A stretch of 41,155 nucleotides of DNA, from assembly GCA_947038155.1 (NCBI GenBank), contig CAMQVH010000023.1, positions 1 through 41,155 on the forward strand. The letters are read 5' to 3'. Below the pieces are notes generated by a model. It worked only from the letters and a program-made list of their open reading frames with translations. It searched no databases and was not told the DNA's origin. Shown here piece by piece: positions 1 to 9,519 of this stretch. Each line of letters opens with the position of its first letter. Position 1 is the first letter of the stretch. Made by a program: the position numbers and the translations under genes. Origin of the DNA: an uncultured Bacteroides sp. GTDB taxonomy: Bacteria; Bacteroidota; Bacteroidia; Bacteroidales; Bacteroidaceae.

Positions 1-30
1 TCAAAGAAAGTATATAACCGCAGAAAGATA

Positions 31-66
31 AAGGCAGCCGATAAAAAGCTGCCTTATTTTTTTTCA
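31..66 (+). terminator. Intrinsic terminator of a gene left of the window
   Basis: Arms AAGGCAGC (31-38) and GCTGCCTT (48-55) form a perfect 8-bp stem with a 9-base A-rich loop, followed by A and a long T run. The T run lies on the plus-strand 3' side, so it should end a plus-strand transcript entering from outside the window. Confidence 0.8.
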
Positions 67-70
67 TTTG

Positions 71-152
71 GGATAGTGTCGGTATCCCAATGACATAGTG
101 ACACCATGAGACAGTGATAGTGACACTATCCTGTTGCGATAGTGACACCATG
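71..152. repeat. Cluster of ATAGTGACAC repeats and palindromes
   Basis: The 10-mer ATAGTGACAC occurs three times: within CATAGTGACACCATG (94-108), GATAGTGACACTATC (116-130) and GATAGTGACACCATG (138-152). The middle copy is an odd-length palindrome with 7-bp arms. A related inverted repeat, GGATA...TATCC, lies at 71-87. The cluster sits between the terminator at 31-66 and the convergent 3' end of the carbonic anhydrase gene. Function is unknown; it could be a protein-binding array or a local slippage product. Confidence 0.6.
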
Positions 153-189
153 TTTTATGCAGTTCCTGATAGGCAGAAAGGGCGATTTC

Positions 190-732
190 CTATACAATTC
201 GCGTCAGTTCTCCAGTAGTGGAGTCTATGATAAACCCGTGTACTTTCACGTCCGACGGAATCAAAGGATGATGAACTATAAAATCGACCGTTCCCCTTAC
301 CGACTTCTCCGTATCTTCAAAGCCATCGAGCCAAGAATGAAAATCAACCCCGCAAAAACTCATCATATGAATATAATCGGCATTAATACCCCGTGCCTTC
401 ATCTTCTCAAGCATTTCTTCACTGTGCATATGGCAGGCTCCACAATCAGAATGGGCAATCACCATTATTTCCTCCACACCTAACTCGAAGATAGCGACAA
501 GCAGACTGCGAATCACACTACCGAAAGGATGGGAAATGACGCCTCCTGCATTCTTGATCATTTTAACGTCTCCGTTCTTAATGCCTAGTGCGGCCGGGAG
601 TAAAGCTGTCAGACGTGTATCCATACAGGATAAGATAGCAATCTTTTTATCGGGATATTTATTCGTTATATATTCTTTATATCCCTCGTTCTTAACGAAC
701 TCTCTGTTATAAGCAAGCATTTCTTCTATCAT
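190..732 (-). CDS. Beta-class carbonic anhydrase
   Basis: This 180-residue cytoplasmic enzyme interconverts CO2 and bicarbonate using zinc. The family signature is visible: CMDTR gives zinc ligand Cys36 and the Asp38-Arg40 dyad, and HSDCG gives zinc ligands His94 and Cys97. I chose the ATG at 732 because the reading frame upstream of it (to 795) is hydrophobic, low in complexity and unlike the family; 180 residues fits the short beta-CA clade. No strong Shine-Dalgarno is visible, which is common in Bacteroides. The gene follows susD on the same strand, but a terminator-like hairpin at 848-886 separates them, so it is probably its own unit. Supply of bicarbonate to carboxylating enzymes of anaerobic metabolism is the likely role (inference). 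Confidence 0.9.
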   Translation of the reverse strand: MIEEMLAYNREFVKNEGYKEYITNKYPDKKIAILSCMDTRLTALLPAALGIKNGDVKMIKNAGGVISHPFGSVIRSLLVAIFELGVEEIMVIAHSDCGACHMHSEEMLEKMKARGINADYIHMMSFCGVDFHSWLDGFEDTEKSVRGTVDFIVHHPLIPSDVKVHGFIIDSTTGELTRIV

Positions 733-847
733 AACGCTATTTTGTTTGGACACACAAAAATAAAGAAAATAATAAAAGGCTGTATCAGGAAACAATGAAA
801 ATATACCGGAAATCCTTTTTAAACTTTTACGCAGGATACAGGTCTGG

Positions 848-886
848 AAACAAAGAGCCGGACAAGAGAAATATCCTGCCCGGCTC
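848..886 (-). terminator. Terminator after susD
   Basis: Read on the minus strand, GAGCCGG (886-880) pairs with CCGGCTC (861-855). The stem extends by a G-U and two more pairs around a roughly 12-base loop and is followed by TTTGTTT. It lies about 30 bases past the susD stop codon and before the carbonic anhydrase gene. Confidence 0.7.
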
Positions 887-918
887 CTATTAATTATGCT
901 TGATTATTAATTAACTGA

Positions 919-2874
919 TTAATAACCGGCGTTTTGTCCGAATTCTGCCGGATTATTGATCGCATCCAGATATTTCGTAGGAATAGGACGCAAATAGAAT
1001 TCTTTCTTAAAGTGCTCGGCAGCACGCTTATTATAAGCAGCCAAACGAGTCTCAAAAGCAGCATTACGTTTCAGCAAATACCAGCGGCCACATTCGCCAC
1101 AAAGTTCACGGGCATATTCATCGAAAACATAATTCAGATCCACTTGCGACTCACTGACCGTACCGGCACCGGCACGCGTACGGAGTACATTAATATATTT
1201 GGCAGCATCTCCCTTGTTCAAGCGTACCGATGCTTCAGCAGCAATCAGGTAAACTTCCGCCATACGCATGATCATCACATCCACAGTTTTTCTCTGAACG
1301 TCTCTGCCGACAAACTTATTGCCCGGCATATTGAATTTAGAAAGAGCCGGATAAATAGATAGCCACAAAGCACTGGCAGCACTAGGCTTGTCATAGGTAG
1401 CCCTGGCTGTTCCATTCTCATCGTAAAGATCGAAAACATTAAGAACCAACCCCGGATATTGAGCTTTTTCCTCTTCTGTCAGCGTCTTCAAAGAACAATA
1501 AACGGCATATTGATGAGCTTCTGCCGGATCTAAAGGCATGGCAGGATGAAGAATATTACCATCTGTTTTATCCTGAGTAGTCTTCGCTGTTCCATCTGCA
1601 TTCCAGATAGCCAGCTGGCAGTAATTAGCATCGGCTGTACTATTGGATTCCAAGTTAAAATGAGGATAAACTTTCTTACCTATATTAGATGCGGGAATAC
1701 CAAATTTAGCAGCAAGTGTGCTTGTGATTTCTTTGGCACACGCTGAACCTCCATATTCATAAGTCGCCCCCCATGCCGGTATAGAATAAGACGAGTAAGC
1801 TGAGATAAATGAATAACGAAAACGAGAGTCGTTCATATCAGCAGCAAAACAATCCATCAGATATTTGGATGGCAGGAAGATATTACTATTCGGACGACCG
1901 TATACGAAGTTTGAAGTCTTGTCTACCAAACCCAGGTCCGTATATGTTCCCAACGAAGGTAAGAAGTGACGGAACATTTCACTTTGTGAGTAATTACCAT
2001 TGGTGTAAGCGTCCGAATTTCTTTCGGCACCCGCAGCAATGAACAGAGCTTCTTCATTGTTACGATTATTATTTTCGTTGAATACATCGGCAAAAGCAGG
2101 ATGCATATACCACTCATAAATCGCTTTATTATTAATCATGGTTGTCGCCGTATCATAGGCTTTTTCCAGAAAGCTGACACCATCGGTATCTTTCAGATCA
2201 TAACCGGCACCATTAATATATGCACGTGCCAATAATCCCATCGCCGATTTCTTTGTAACGCGGCTATAGTAATCACTGAAACTTACGGGCAGATTCTCTA
2301 CGGCAAACTTCAGGTCTTCGATAATGGCAGCATAAATTTCGGGAACGGTAGAACGGTGAGCATCAAAAGAAATATTCTCGCTATCGGCAGCCTTCAACTG
2401 CAAATCGACATTTCCAAACTGCTCTACCAGATTCATATAATAGTAAGCACGCAGACATTTGGCCTGTGCCACACATTCATTAATTTCAGTCTCATCCCCT
2501 GTCACATTCTCAGCTCCGTCAATCACAATATTACAGCTGTTAATACACAGATAAGAATATTGCCACACTTTATAATAATAGCTATCATCGGTTTTCATAC
2601 CGTTATAACTATGATAACGCTGATAGCTGGAGCCCGATTTAGGTTCTTCCCAAATATCAGTACCCGCTTCCGTACAAACCAGATAGTCACTACTCTGATA
2701 GATGTTGTTGATCAAGGCTGTATAGCACGAGTTGGTGAATGCCTTATAAGTTTCCAATGTATAAGAACCATCGGAGAACTGACCCGAGTTGTTGGGGTTC
2801 ACTTCATCAAGACTGCAAGAGCCCCAAGAAAAAACACCGGCAACAAGTAGAACTAAACTATATATCTTTTTCAT
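919..2874 (-). CDS. SusD/RagB-family outer-membrane nutrient-binding lipoprotein
   Basis: This 651-residue surface lipoprotein should cap the SusC barrel and capture a glycan or other oligomer. It starts with a hydrophobic signal peptide and lipobox ending in Cys20 (GSC), followed by Ser-Leu-Asp-Glu, a typical surface-export-like sequence. The body carries SusD features: an N-terminal helical repeat region with an LRAYYY-like helix, LLARAYING, and a C-terminal RMAEVYLIAAEA helix followed by LRTRAG. At 651 residues it is longer than classic SusD (about 550), with extra sequence in the ligand-binding half. It lies 11 bases after susC in the same operon. The substrate cannot be told from sequence, and no glycoside hydrolase or lyase is visible nearby. 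Confidence 0.95.
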   Translation of the reverse strand: MKKIYSLVLLVAGVFSWGSCSLDEVNPNNSGQFSDGSYTLETYKAFTNSCYTALINNIYQSSDYLVCTEAGTDIWEEPKSGSSYQRYHSYNGMKTDDSYYYKVWQYSYLCINSCNIVIDGAENVTGDETEINECVAQAKCLRAYYYMNLVEQFGNVDLQLKAADSENISFDAHRSTVPEIYAAIIEDLKFAVENLPVSFSDYYSRVTKKSAMGLLARAYINGAGYDLKDTDGVSFLEKAYDTATTMINNKAIYEWYMHPAFADVFNENNNRNNEEALFIAAGAERNSDAYTNGNYSQSEMFRHFLPSLGTYTDLGLVDKTSNFVYGRPNSNIFLPSKYLMDCFAADMNDSRFRYSFISAYSSYSIPAWGATYEYGGSACAKEITSTLAAKFGIPASNIGKKVYPHFNLESNSTADANYCQLAIWNADGTAKTTQDKTDGNILHPAMPLDPAEAHQYAVYCSLKTLTEEEKAQYPGLVLNVFDLYDENGTARATYDKPSAASALWLSIYPALSKFNMPGNKFVGRDVQRKTVDVMIMRMAEVYLIAAEASVRLNKGDAAKYINVLRTRAGAGTVSESQVDLNYVFDEYARELCGECGRWYLLKRNAAFETRLAAYNKRAAEHFKKEFYLRPIPTKYLDAINNPAEFGQNAGY

Positions 2875-2885
2875 ATTGCTATTTT

Positions 2886-5800
2886 TTAGAAAGTTAAATT
2901 AAGACCAAATATGCAATCACGAGACAATGGGAAGTTGATGCTTCCGTTCATTTCCGGATCGTAATTCTTCACATATTTGTTTGGCGAATAAGTAAACAGG
3001 TTGGTCATTGTCGCATAAACTCTCAGATTGCTGATACCAAAACGTTTTGTAAGTTTACCGGGTAACGTATAACCCAATGTTACGTTTTTAAGTTTAAAGA
3101 ATGATCCATCCACATAATACATAGAATCATATCCTTCATAAGCACTTCTATCCTTGGATTTATCGATAGCATAGAACAAGACATCCTGATCTGCTTCGAT
3201 CGTCTTGTCATAGTAAGTAAAATAAGTAGGAATATTGTAATCCGGGTTAGGCGAATATTTACCTATCACACTACCATAGTTCATCATTTGTCCCCAACGT
3301 GCATAAAGGAAGACAGACAAATCAAAATCCTTGTATCTGAAATTATTCTTAAAGCCCAATGTCCAGTCCGGAGTATTACGACCTATTACCTGACGATCAT
3401 AATCCGCACGTACACCATAAGGATTTTCTGCCGTAATATCAACGCGCTCTCCTTCAGGATTCATATAATAGTAACCATTTCCGTCCTTCTTCACACTAGG
3501 TAAATCCAGCTTAATATCGCCCGGTTCGCATCCGAACAAAGCAGCAGTTTCCTTTTCGCTATATTGCCAGATACCCAACACTTTATATCTATAGAAAGAA
3601 CCGACTCCTTCGCCGACTTTGAACACCATATCACCCTTTTTTGCATTGAACATCATATCCTGCCCTTCGATCAAAGATTTAATTTTTTCTTTGTTGGCGG
3701 TAAATGTCACTGTTGAGCTCCAGGTAAAATCTTTCTTCACAATATTACGGGTATTAAGAGCAAGTTCAATACCTCGATTTTCTGTTTCAGCAGCATTCTT
3801 GTTCATTTTATAACTTGTGCTACCTGTGTAATTACCCATAATAGATGTCGGCAATGCCTGCGAAAGAATTACATCCGTTGTTTTTGTCCGATACAAATCC
3901 ACCGTCAGATCAATACGATTATTGAGGAAGCTGGCGTCAATACCAATATTCAAGTCATGAGTCTTTTCCCATGTCAGATTACGGTTAGTGATATACTCCG
4001 TAAACTTGGCTGACGGAACAGTCATTCCTCCCAAAGAAGTTGTCACATTTTCCAAAGATGCCATAGAACTGTATTCAGCAATACCGGCGGTCGTTCCGGC
4101 AACACCATAGCCTACACGCAGTTTCAAGTTATCCAACCAGCTTTTTGTACCAGCCATAAATGCTTCATCCGAGATTCTCCAGCCTACAGAAACTGCCGGG
4201 AATAAATTCCATCTATTGTCTTTCGACAAACGGGAATCCGCTTCATAACGACTGGAAGCAGAGAACAGGTATTTACCTTTGTATGAGTAGTTGACACGAC
4301 CGATAAAGCCCATCCCTTTCGACATCAGATATTTGCTATTCAGTTTCTTATTATCAGCATTCTGCAATGCATACCACAACATATCATTGGTCGCCGGATT
4401 TTCACCATATACATAATATTCTTCACTCTGATTGTAATTCCAGGAAGTAACCCCTGTAACCGTCAGGTCATGATCCTTATTAAATGTATTGTGATAAGTT
4501 ACTATGTTTTCCCATTTGTAATTATATCCCGTCTTATTGGTAGCTTCGCCATATGCCACCGTACTGCCTTTCAACACATTATAGGAGCCTTCTCCCATAA
4601 ATTTACCGGCACGAGATTGAGAATAACTGCCTCCAAGCTGTGACTTGACAGACAATCCTTTTACCGGTTTCCACTCCAGATAAGCGTCAACATAAGCCCT
4701 TCCTGCTTTAGTATTGTTCTTATATACCCCATCCTGTTCGTCTGCTAACGGATTCGGGTCTGATGATGAACCGGGAATCGGAAATTCCGTAATAGAGCCA
4801 TCTTCATTATAAGGAACACCCAATGGGGTAGCAAACAACGCTCTTTCTAAAACGGCATTACGTGAATTCTTGTTGGAGAAAGATGCCTGAACATTAATAC
4901 CGGCATTAATCCATTTATTGATTTCCTGATCTATACGGACACGGGTAGAGTACACTTTATAGTCATCATTCTCATACATACTCTTCTCATCAGTATAGTT
5001 CAACGAGAAATAAGCTTTCGTCTTCTCAGTACCTCCGGCAACGGAAATACTATAGTTCTGCTTCAAGCCTGAATGTAATACTTCATCTCCCCAATTCACC
5101 CATTGGTTGTTTTTGATAGCGTCGTATCTTTCACCGAAAATTTCCTCTTCATTAGTAGTACCGACAGGCTTATAAGAATCTTTGATATAATTAATGTATG
5201 AGTCACCCGTACGCATTTTAGGAACTTTAGCGCCTAAAGTCGTTCCGGCATAAGCATTAAAATTGATGACCGGTTTTCCACTCTTGGATCCTTTCGTAGT
5301 CACGATAATAACACCATTCGCACCACTTGAACCGTAGATAGCCGTAGAAGATGCATCTTTCAGTACTTCGATAGATTCAATATCATTGGGATTCAAGGTA
5401 GCAATATCACCCGGCATACCATCGATAATATAAGTCGGCTTAAATGCATCTGAAGAAATATTACCATCCTCATCCAACTGCAAAGAGCGGGTACCACGCA
5501 ACTGAACTGTCGGTGACGAACCTGCCTGACCTGAAGAATTAGTGATATCCAAACCTGCAATTTTACCTTGCAGCGCATCCATCGGATTCACGCCCGGATT
5601 CATGGTGATATCCTCTGATTTCACAGAAGCAACCGCACCTGTCAAATCACGTTTCTTTACCGTACCGTAACCAATGACCACCACCTCATCCAGAGCCTGT
5701 GTATCCGGAACCATTTTTATATTTAGCGGGGCATTTCCGCTCACCGTGATAGCCTGTTCTTTATATCCGATATAAGAAACAACCAGTTCTTTACTTCCGG

Positions 5801-6080
5801 CCGGGAGATTAATGGAGAACTTACCGTCAAAATCAGTTATCGTACCTGTACTTGTACCTTTCACCACAATAGAAACACCGATCAACGGTTCTCCATTTTC
5901 ATCTAAAACTGTTCCTTTCACTGTCTTTGTCTGCATGACGGCTTGCACAGTAATATCATTCACACCATTTTCTGCATAAACAGATATGGCAGAAGGGGCA
6001 CACAATAAAGTCAGCCCTAAAATCATGGAAACGCGTCTATGCTGTGCCTTCCACGCTTCAACAAATGCATTCTCTCTCAT
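2886..6080 (-). CDS. SusC/RagA-family TonB-dependent outer-membrane transporter
   Basis: This 1064-residue TonB-dependent barrel imports the ligand held by the SusD partner. From the N terminus there is a long signal sequence (MILGLTLLCAP core), a carboxypeptidase-regulatory-like beta-sandwich (VKGTVLDENGEPLIGVSI), the SusC TonB-box/plug junction DEVVVIGYGTVKKRDLTGAV, a plug domain with the SIEVLKDASSTAIYG motif, and a beta-barrel ending in aromatic FGLNLTF. I chose the ATG at 6080 (MRENAFVEAW), which gives a normal signal peptide; an in-frame ATG at 6131 would add 17 basic residues. No STN domain is present, so regulation by an anti-sigma factor is not indicated. It is first in the operon with susD. 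Confidence 0.95.
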   Translation of the reverse strand: MRENAFVEAWKAQHRRVSMILGLTLLCAPSAISVYAENGVNDITVQAVMQTKTVKGTVLDENGEPLIGVSIVVKGTSTGTITDFDGKFSINLPAGSKELVVSYIGYKEQAITVSGNAPLNIKMVPDTQALDEVVVIGYGTVKKRDLTGAVASVKSEDITMNPGVNPMDALQGKIAGLDITNSSGQAGSSPTVQLRGTRSLQLDEDGNISSDAFKPTYIIDGMPGDIATLNPNDIESIEVLKDASSTAIYGSSGANGVIIVTTKGSKSGKPVINFNAYAGTTLGAKVPKMRTGDSYINYIKDSYKPVGTTNEEEIFGERYDAIKNNQWVNWGDEVLHSGLKQNYSISVAGGTEKTKAYFSLNYTDEKSMYENDDYKVYSTRVRIDQEINKWINAGINVQASFSNKNSRNAVLERALFATPLGVPYNEDGSITEFPIPGSSSDPNPLADEQDGVYKNNTKAGRAYVDAYLEWKPVKGLSVKSQLGGSYSQSRAGKFMGEGSYNVLKGSTVAYGEATNKTGYNYKWENIVTYHNTFNKDHDLTVTGVTSWNYNQSEEYYVYGENPATNDMLWYALQNADNKKLNSKYLMSKGMGFIGRVNYSYKGKYLFSASSRYEADSRLSKDNRWNLFPAVSVGWRISDEAFMAGTKSWLDNLKLRVGYGVAGTTAGIAEYSSMASLENVTTSLGGMTVPSAKFTEYITNRNLTWEKTHDLNIGIDASFLNNRIDLTVDLYRTKTTDVILSQALPTSIMGNYTGSTSYKMNKNAAETENRGIELALNTRNIVKKDFTWSSTVTFTANKEKIKSLIEGQDMMFNAKKGDMVFKVGEGVGSFYRYKVLGIWQYSEKETAALFGCEPGDIKLDLPSVKKDGNGYYYMNPEGERVDITAENPYGVRADYDRQVIGRNTPDWTLGFKNNFRYKDFDLSVFLYARWGQMMNYGSVIGKYSPNPDYNIPTYFTYYDKTIEADQDVLFYAIDKSKDRSAYEGYDSMYYVDGSFFKLKNVTLGYTLPGKLTKRFGISNLRVYATMTNLFTYSPNKYVKNYDPEMNGSINFPLSRDCIFGLNLTF

Positions 6081-6289
6081 TCGTTTTAATTTAAAGTTAA
6101 TATTAATTTTCCTTTGTTTAGTAAAATACAATTAGTACAATCTTTTACATAGACGTTTCCATTTTACTTCTGTACTCACAAAGGACGACAATAATACAAA
6201 AATTCGCTTTTCCAAGCCTTTTTTTCCTCAAATATATGCAGAGGATAAAAAGACAAATTTTAGGCTAAGCCAACAAATTCTCTTTTTTA

Positions 6290-6321
6290 TTGTTGAATGA
6301 AGAATAAAAAGTGTAAATTTG
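6290..6321 (+). promoter_or_regulatory. Bacteroides-type promoter for the GNAT-fold gene
   Basis: TAAATTTG (6314-6321) matches the -7 consensus TAnnTTTG, with a TTG (6293-6295) 18 bases upstream acting as the -33 box. The -7 element ends only 7 bases before the ATG at 6329, so the mRNA would have almost no leader. Confidence 0.55.
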
Positions 6322-6328
6322 TATTTGG

Positions 6329-7327
6329 ATGCCACTTAAACTAACAACATATTATCGCGGAAAAGACATTCCCGATTTACCGGGAACCAATACTTTTCAT
6401 TCCAAGGAGTTGTTTCAGATCTATGAATCGACTCCGGGATATACCCCGCTACTGATAGTGGCAACAGAAGAAGGCAGACCTGTGGCACGCCTGCTTGCCG
6501 CCATACGCAAGACCAAAAAGTGGCTTCCCTCCTCTCTTGTCAAACAATGTGTAGTATATGGTGCAGGTGAATTTCTGGACACTTCTCTACCGGCAAGTAA
6601 AGAGAAGGAAGAAGAAATTTTCGGTGAAATGCTGGAACATCTCACGCAGGAAGCATCACGCACCTGCATTCTTATTGAATTCCGCAATCTGGATAATTCC
6701 ATGTTTGGTTACCGTTTCTTCCGGAAGAACGACTTTTTTCCGGTCAACTGGCTACGTGTCCGTAACTCTCTGCATAGTACGCAGAAAGCGGAAGACCGTT
6801 TCAGCCCGTCACGTATCCGTCAGATCCGGAAAGGACTCAAAAACGGAGCCAAAGTAGTAGAAGCCCATACGGTGGAAGAGATTAAGGAATTCTCGCGAAT
6901 GCTGCACAAAGTTTATTCTTCACGAATACGGAGATATTTCCCTGCCAATGACTTTTTCCGCCACATGAACAGCATGCTTATCAGAGGAAAACAGGCCAAA
7001 ATATTCATCGTAAAATACAAGGAAAAGATCATCGGCGGCTCCGTCTGCATCTATTCCGGCGAAGATGCTTTTATCTGGTTTTCAGGAGGAATGCGAAAGA
7101 CGTATGCACTGCAGTCACCCGGCATACTGGCAGTATGGAAAGCACTTGAAGATGCCCATGAACGGGGATTCCGCCACATGGAGTTCATGGATGTAGGACT
7201 TCCCTTCCGCAAACATGGTTACCGTGATTTCGTACTCCGTTTCGGAGGCAAACAAAGCAGTACCCGCCGCTGGTTCCGTATCAGCTGGCCATGGCTGAAT
7301 AATCTTCTGGTCAAGTTTTATGTCTAA
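6329..7327 (+). CDS. GNAT-fold (FemAB/Acetyltransf_6-like) protein
   Basis: This 332-residue soluble protein shows two tandem GNAT-like halves, as in FemAB and the BioF2-like acyl/aminoacyl transferases. The C-terminal half has the typical run: a basic RQIRKGLKNG helix, KIFIVKYKEKIIGGSVCIY (beta4-beta5 with the GG turn), then a helix ending in ALEDAHERGFRHMEFMDVG and a closing strand with FGGK. The substrate is unknown; acyl or aminoacyl transfer to a cell-envelope or small-molecule amine is the family norm. It lies divergent from susC and 173 bases ahead of the epimerase operon, from which a palindrome separates it. The start at 6329 is the first ATG after the promoter; the next in-frame Met is about 90 residues in. 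Confidence 0.7.
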   Translation: MPLKLTTYYRGKDIPDLPGTNTFHSKELFQIYESTPGYTPLLIVATEEGRPVARLLAAIRKTKKWLPSSLVKQCVVYGAGEFLDTSLPASKEKEEEIFGEMLEHLTQEASRTCILIEFRNLDNSMFGYRFFRKNDFFPVNWLRVRNSLHSTQKAEDRFSPSRIRQIRKGLKNGAKVVEAHTVEEIKEFSRMLHKVYSSRIRRYFPANDFFRHMNSMLIRGKQAKIFIVKYKEKIIGGSVCIYSGEDAFIWFSGGMRKTYALQSPGILAVWKALEDAHERGFRHMEFMDVGLPFRKHGYRDFVLRFGGKQSSTRRWFRISWPWLNNLLVKFYV

Positions 7328-7328
7328 A

Positions 7329-7346
7329 TGTAATCTCAAGATTACA
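7329..7346. repeat. 18-bp perfect palindrome after the GNAT-fold gene
   Basis: TGTAATCT-CA-AGATTACA begins 2 bases after the stop codon. It would fold as a 7-bp stem with a TCAA tetraloop. No T run follows, so it is not a standard intrinsic terminator; it could protect the 3' end or bind a dimeric regulator of the downstream operon. Confidence 0.5.
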
Positions 7347-7500
7347 AAACCCGTCTTTACCACCCATCCGGAGCATTTTTTATGCATTATTCCCCAATAA
7401 TTAAATGCAGAAATATTTCTTTATTAGACAAGAAATGTCTTTCTTTGTGCTGTTTTATGCCATATAAGCACATAATTAAACCATATAAAAAAATATAGTT

Positions 7501-7905
7501 ATGAAGATTTCACACATTGAGCATCTGGGCATTGCTGTAAAAAGCATCGAAGAAGCCCTTCCTTACTACGAAAACGTATTGGGTCTGAAATGTTACAACA
7601 TCGAAACAGTAGAAGATCAAAAAGTAAGAACCGCTTTTTTAAAGGTAGGTGAAACAAAAATCGAATTGTTGGAACCGACTTGCCCCGAAAGCACCATTGC
7701 TAAATTTATTGAAAACAAAGGTGCAGGTGTTCATCACGTAGCATTTGCCGTAGAAGATGGCGTAGCTAATGCCTTGGCAGAAGCAGAAGGCAAAGAAATC
7801 CGTCTGATTGACAAGGCTCCCCGCAAAGGTGCCGAAGGTCTGAACATCGCTTTCCTTCACCCGAAATCAACACTGGGTGTGCTGACAGAACTCTGCGAAC
7901 ACTAA
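7501..7905 (+). CDS. mce: Methylmalonyl-CoA epimerase
   Basis: This 134-residue VOC-fold enzyme converts (R)- to (S)-methylmalonyl-CoA or the reverse, linking the mutase to the decarboxylase in propionate formation. Two beta-alpha-beta-beta-beta modules are visible. Likely metal ligands are His8 (HLGIAV), Glu55 (KIELLEP), His79 (HHVAF) and Glu130 (LTELCE), equivalent to the ligand set known in this family. Length is normal. It is first in a five-gene operon, 29 bases ahead of mmdA. The sequence TTTCTTTG near 7445, one base off the -7 consensus, may be the promoter, but this is weak. Confidence 0.93.
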   Translation: MKISHIEHLGIAVKSIEEALPYYENVLGLKCYNIETVEDQKVRTAFLKVGETKIELLEPTCPESTIAKFIENKGAGVHHVAFAVEDGVANALAEAEGKEIRLIDKAPRKGAEGLNIAFLHPKSTLGVLTELCEH

Positions 7906-7934
7906 TCATAAACTCTAAAAAACAACAAGAACTC

Positions 7935-9488
7935 ATGAGTAATCAACTTGAAAAAATTAAAGAGCTTATTGAACGCCGTGCCGTTGCACGCATCGGAGGC
8001 GGTGAAAAAGCAATTGCGAAGCAACATGAAAAAGGGAAATACACAGCGCGTGAGCGTATAGCCATGCTGTTGGATGAAGGTAGCTTCGAAGAAATGGACA
8101 TGTTCGTTGAGCACAGATGCACGAACTTCGGCATGGAGAAAAAGCACTATCCGGGTGATGGTGTAGTAACCGGTTGCGGTACTATCGAAGGTCGTCTCGT
8201 ATATCTTTTTGCACAGGACTTTACCGTTACTGCAGGTTCACTGTCGGAAACAATGTCACTGAAGATCTGTAAGATTATGGATCAGGCAATGAAGATGGGT
8301 GCTCCTTGTATCGGTATCAATGACTCGGGTGGTGCACGTATCCAGGAAGGTATTAACGCTTTGGCAGGTTACGCAGAAATCTTCCAGCGCAATATCCTCG
8401 CTTCGGGTGTCATTCCGCAGATTTCCGGTATCTTCGGTCCTTGTGCCGGCGGTGCTGTTTATTCTCCGGCGCTGACTGACTTCACACTGATGATGGAAGG
8501 TACTTCTTATATGTTCCTTACAGGTCCGAAAGTAGTGAAGACTGTAACCGGTGAAGACGTAAGCCAGGAAAACCTCGGCGGAGCAAGCGTTCACTCTACC
8601 AAATCGGGTGTTACTCATTTCACTGCCAAAACAGAAGAAGAAGGTCTGGCATTGATCCGCACACTTCTGAGCTATATTCCTCAAAACAACCTCGAAGAAG
8701 CTCCATACGTGGATTGCACAGATCCGATCGACCGTCTGGAAGATTCTCTGAACGATATTATCCCCGACAGCCCCAACAAACCGTATGATATGTACGAGGT
8801 TATCAGCGCTATCGTGGACAACGGCGAATTCCTGGAAATCCAGAAAGACTATGCCAAGAATATCATTATCGGTTTTGCCCGTTTCAACGGTCAGTCGGTA
8901 GGTATTGTAGCCAATCAGCCTAAATTCCTTGCCGGTGTACTCGACAGCAACGCATCTCGTAAAGGCGCACGTTTCGTTCGTTTCTGCGATGCTTTCAATA
9001 TCCCTATCGTGTCGTTGGTAGACGTACCGGGATTCCTTCCGGGAACAGGCCAGGAATACAATGGCGTTATCCTTCATGGGGCCAAACTGCTGTATGCTTA
9101 CGGTGAAGCTACCGTACCTAAAGTAACAATCACATTACGTAAATCTTATGGTGGTTCTCACATCGTGATGAGTTGTAAACAACTTCGTGGTGACATGAAC
9201 TATGCTTGGCCAACAGCTGAAATCGCTGTAATGGGTGGTGCAGGTGCAGTAGAAGTATTGTATGCGCGTGAAGCCAAAGACCAGGAAAATCCGGCTCAGT
9301 TCCTTGCCGAAAAAGAAGCAGAATATACAAAACTGTTTGCCAATCCTTATAATGCAGCTAAATATGGTTACATCGATGACGTCATCGAACCGCGTAACAC
9401 ACGTTTCCGCGTGATCCGTGCTTTGCAACAGTTGCAGACTAAGAAACTGTCTAACCCGGCGAAGAAACATGGTAATATTCCGTTGTAA
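7935..9488 (+). CDS. mmdA: Methylmalonyl-CoA decarboxylase alpha subunit (carboxyltransferase)
   Basis: This 517-residue crotonase-fold carboxyltransferase moves the carboxyl group of (S)-methylmalonyl-CoA to biotin, leaving propionyl-CoA. Both acyl-CoA carboxyltransferase halves are present: N-terminal SGGARIQEG and [13 protein letters not shown] form one oxyanion pocket, and [21 protein letters not shown] and MGGAGAVEV form the other. It is close to propionyl-CoA carboxylase beta chains, and sequence alone cannot separate the two. The neighbouring membrane beta subunit and free biotin carrier, and the absence of a biotin carboxylase gene, favour the Na+-pumping decarboxylase. A Lys/Arg-rich N-terminal helix precedes the catalytic domain, as is usual. 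Confidence 0.92.
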   Translation: MSNQLEKIKELIERRAVARIGGGEKAIAKQHEKGKYTARERIAMLLDEGSFEEMDMFVEHRCTNFGMEKKHYPGDGVVTGCGTIEGRLVYLFAQDFTVTAGSLSETMSLKICKIMDQAMKMGAPCIGINDSGGARIQEGINALAGYAEIFQRNILASGVIPQISGIFGPCAGGAVYSPALTDFTLMMEGTSYMFLTGPKVVKTVTGEDVSQENLGGASVHSTKSGVTHFTAKTEEEGLALIRTLLSYIPQNNLEEAPYVDCTDPIDRLEDSLNDIIPDSPNKPYDMYEVISAIVDNGEFLEIQKDYAKNIIIGFARFNGQSVGIVANQPKFLAGVLDSNASRKGARFVRFCDAFNIPIVSLVDVPGFLPGTGQEYNGVILHGAKLLYAYGEATVPKVTITLRKSYGGSHIVMSCKQLRGDMNYAWPTAEIAVMGGAGAVEVLYAREAKDQENPAQFLAEKEAEYTKLFANPYNAAKYGYIDDVIEPRNTRFRVIRALQQLQTKKLSNPAKKHGNIPL

Positions 9489-9519
9489 TCCAACTTTTCA
9501 CATTAAAACAAGAACGATT

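Noticed and set aside
94..152. CRISPR-like reading of the ATAGTGACAC repeats
   Set aside because: Units are too short, the spacers irregular and partly palindromic, and no cas gene is present.
934..1362. Plus-strand open frames within susD (also 2356-2850)
   Set aside because: They are antisense to a clear SusD lipoprotein and show no start signal or family likeness.
8256..9077. 273-codon open frame on the minus strand inside mmdA
   Set aside because: It is antisense to a strongly conserved carboxyltransferase, Cys/Arg/Thr-rich and family-less; a codon-usage shadow.
9418..9519. N-terminal extension of the LTD-OadG gene into mmdA
   Set aside because: It overlaps mmdA in another frame, and the ATG at 9520 gives a proper lipoprotein signal peptide.
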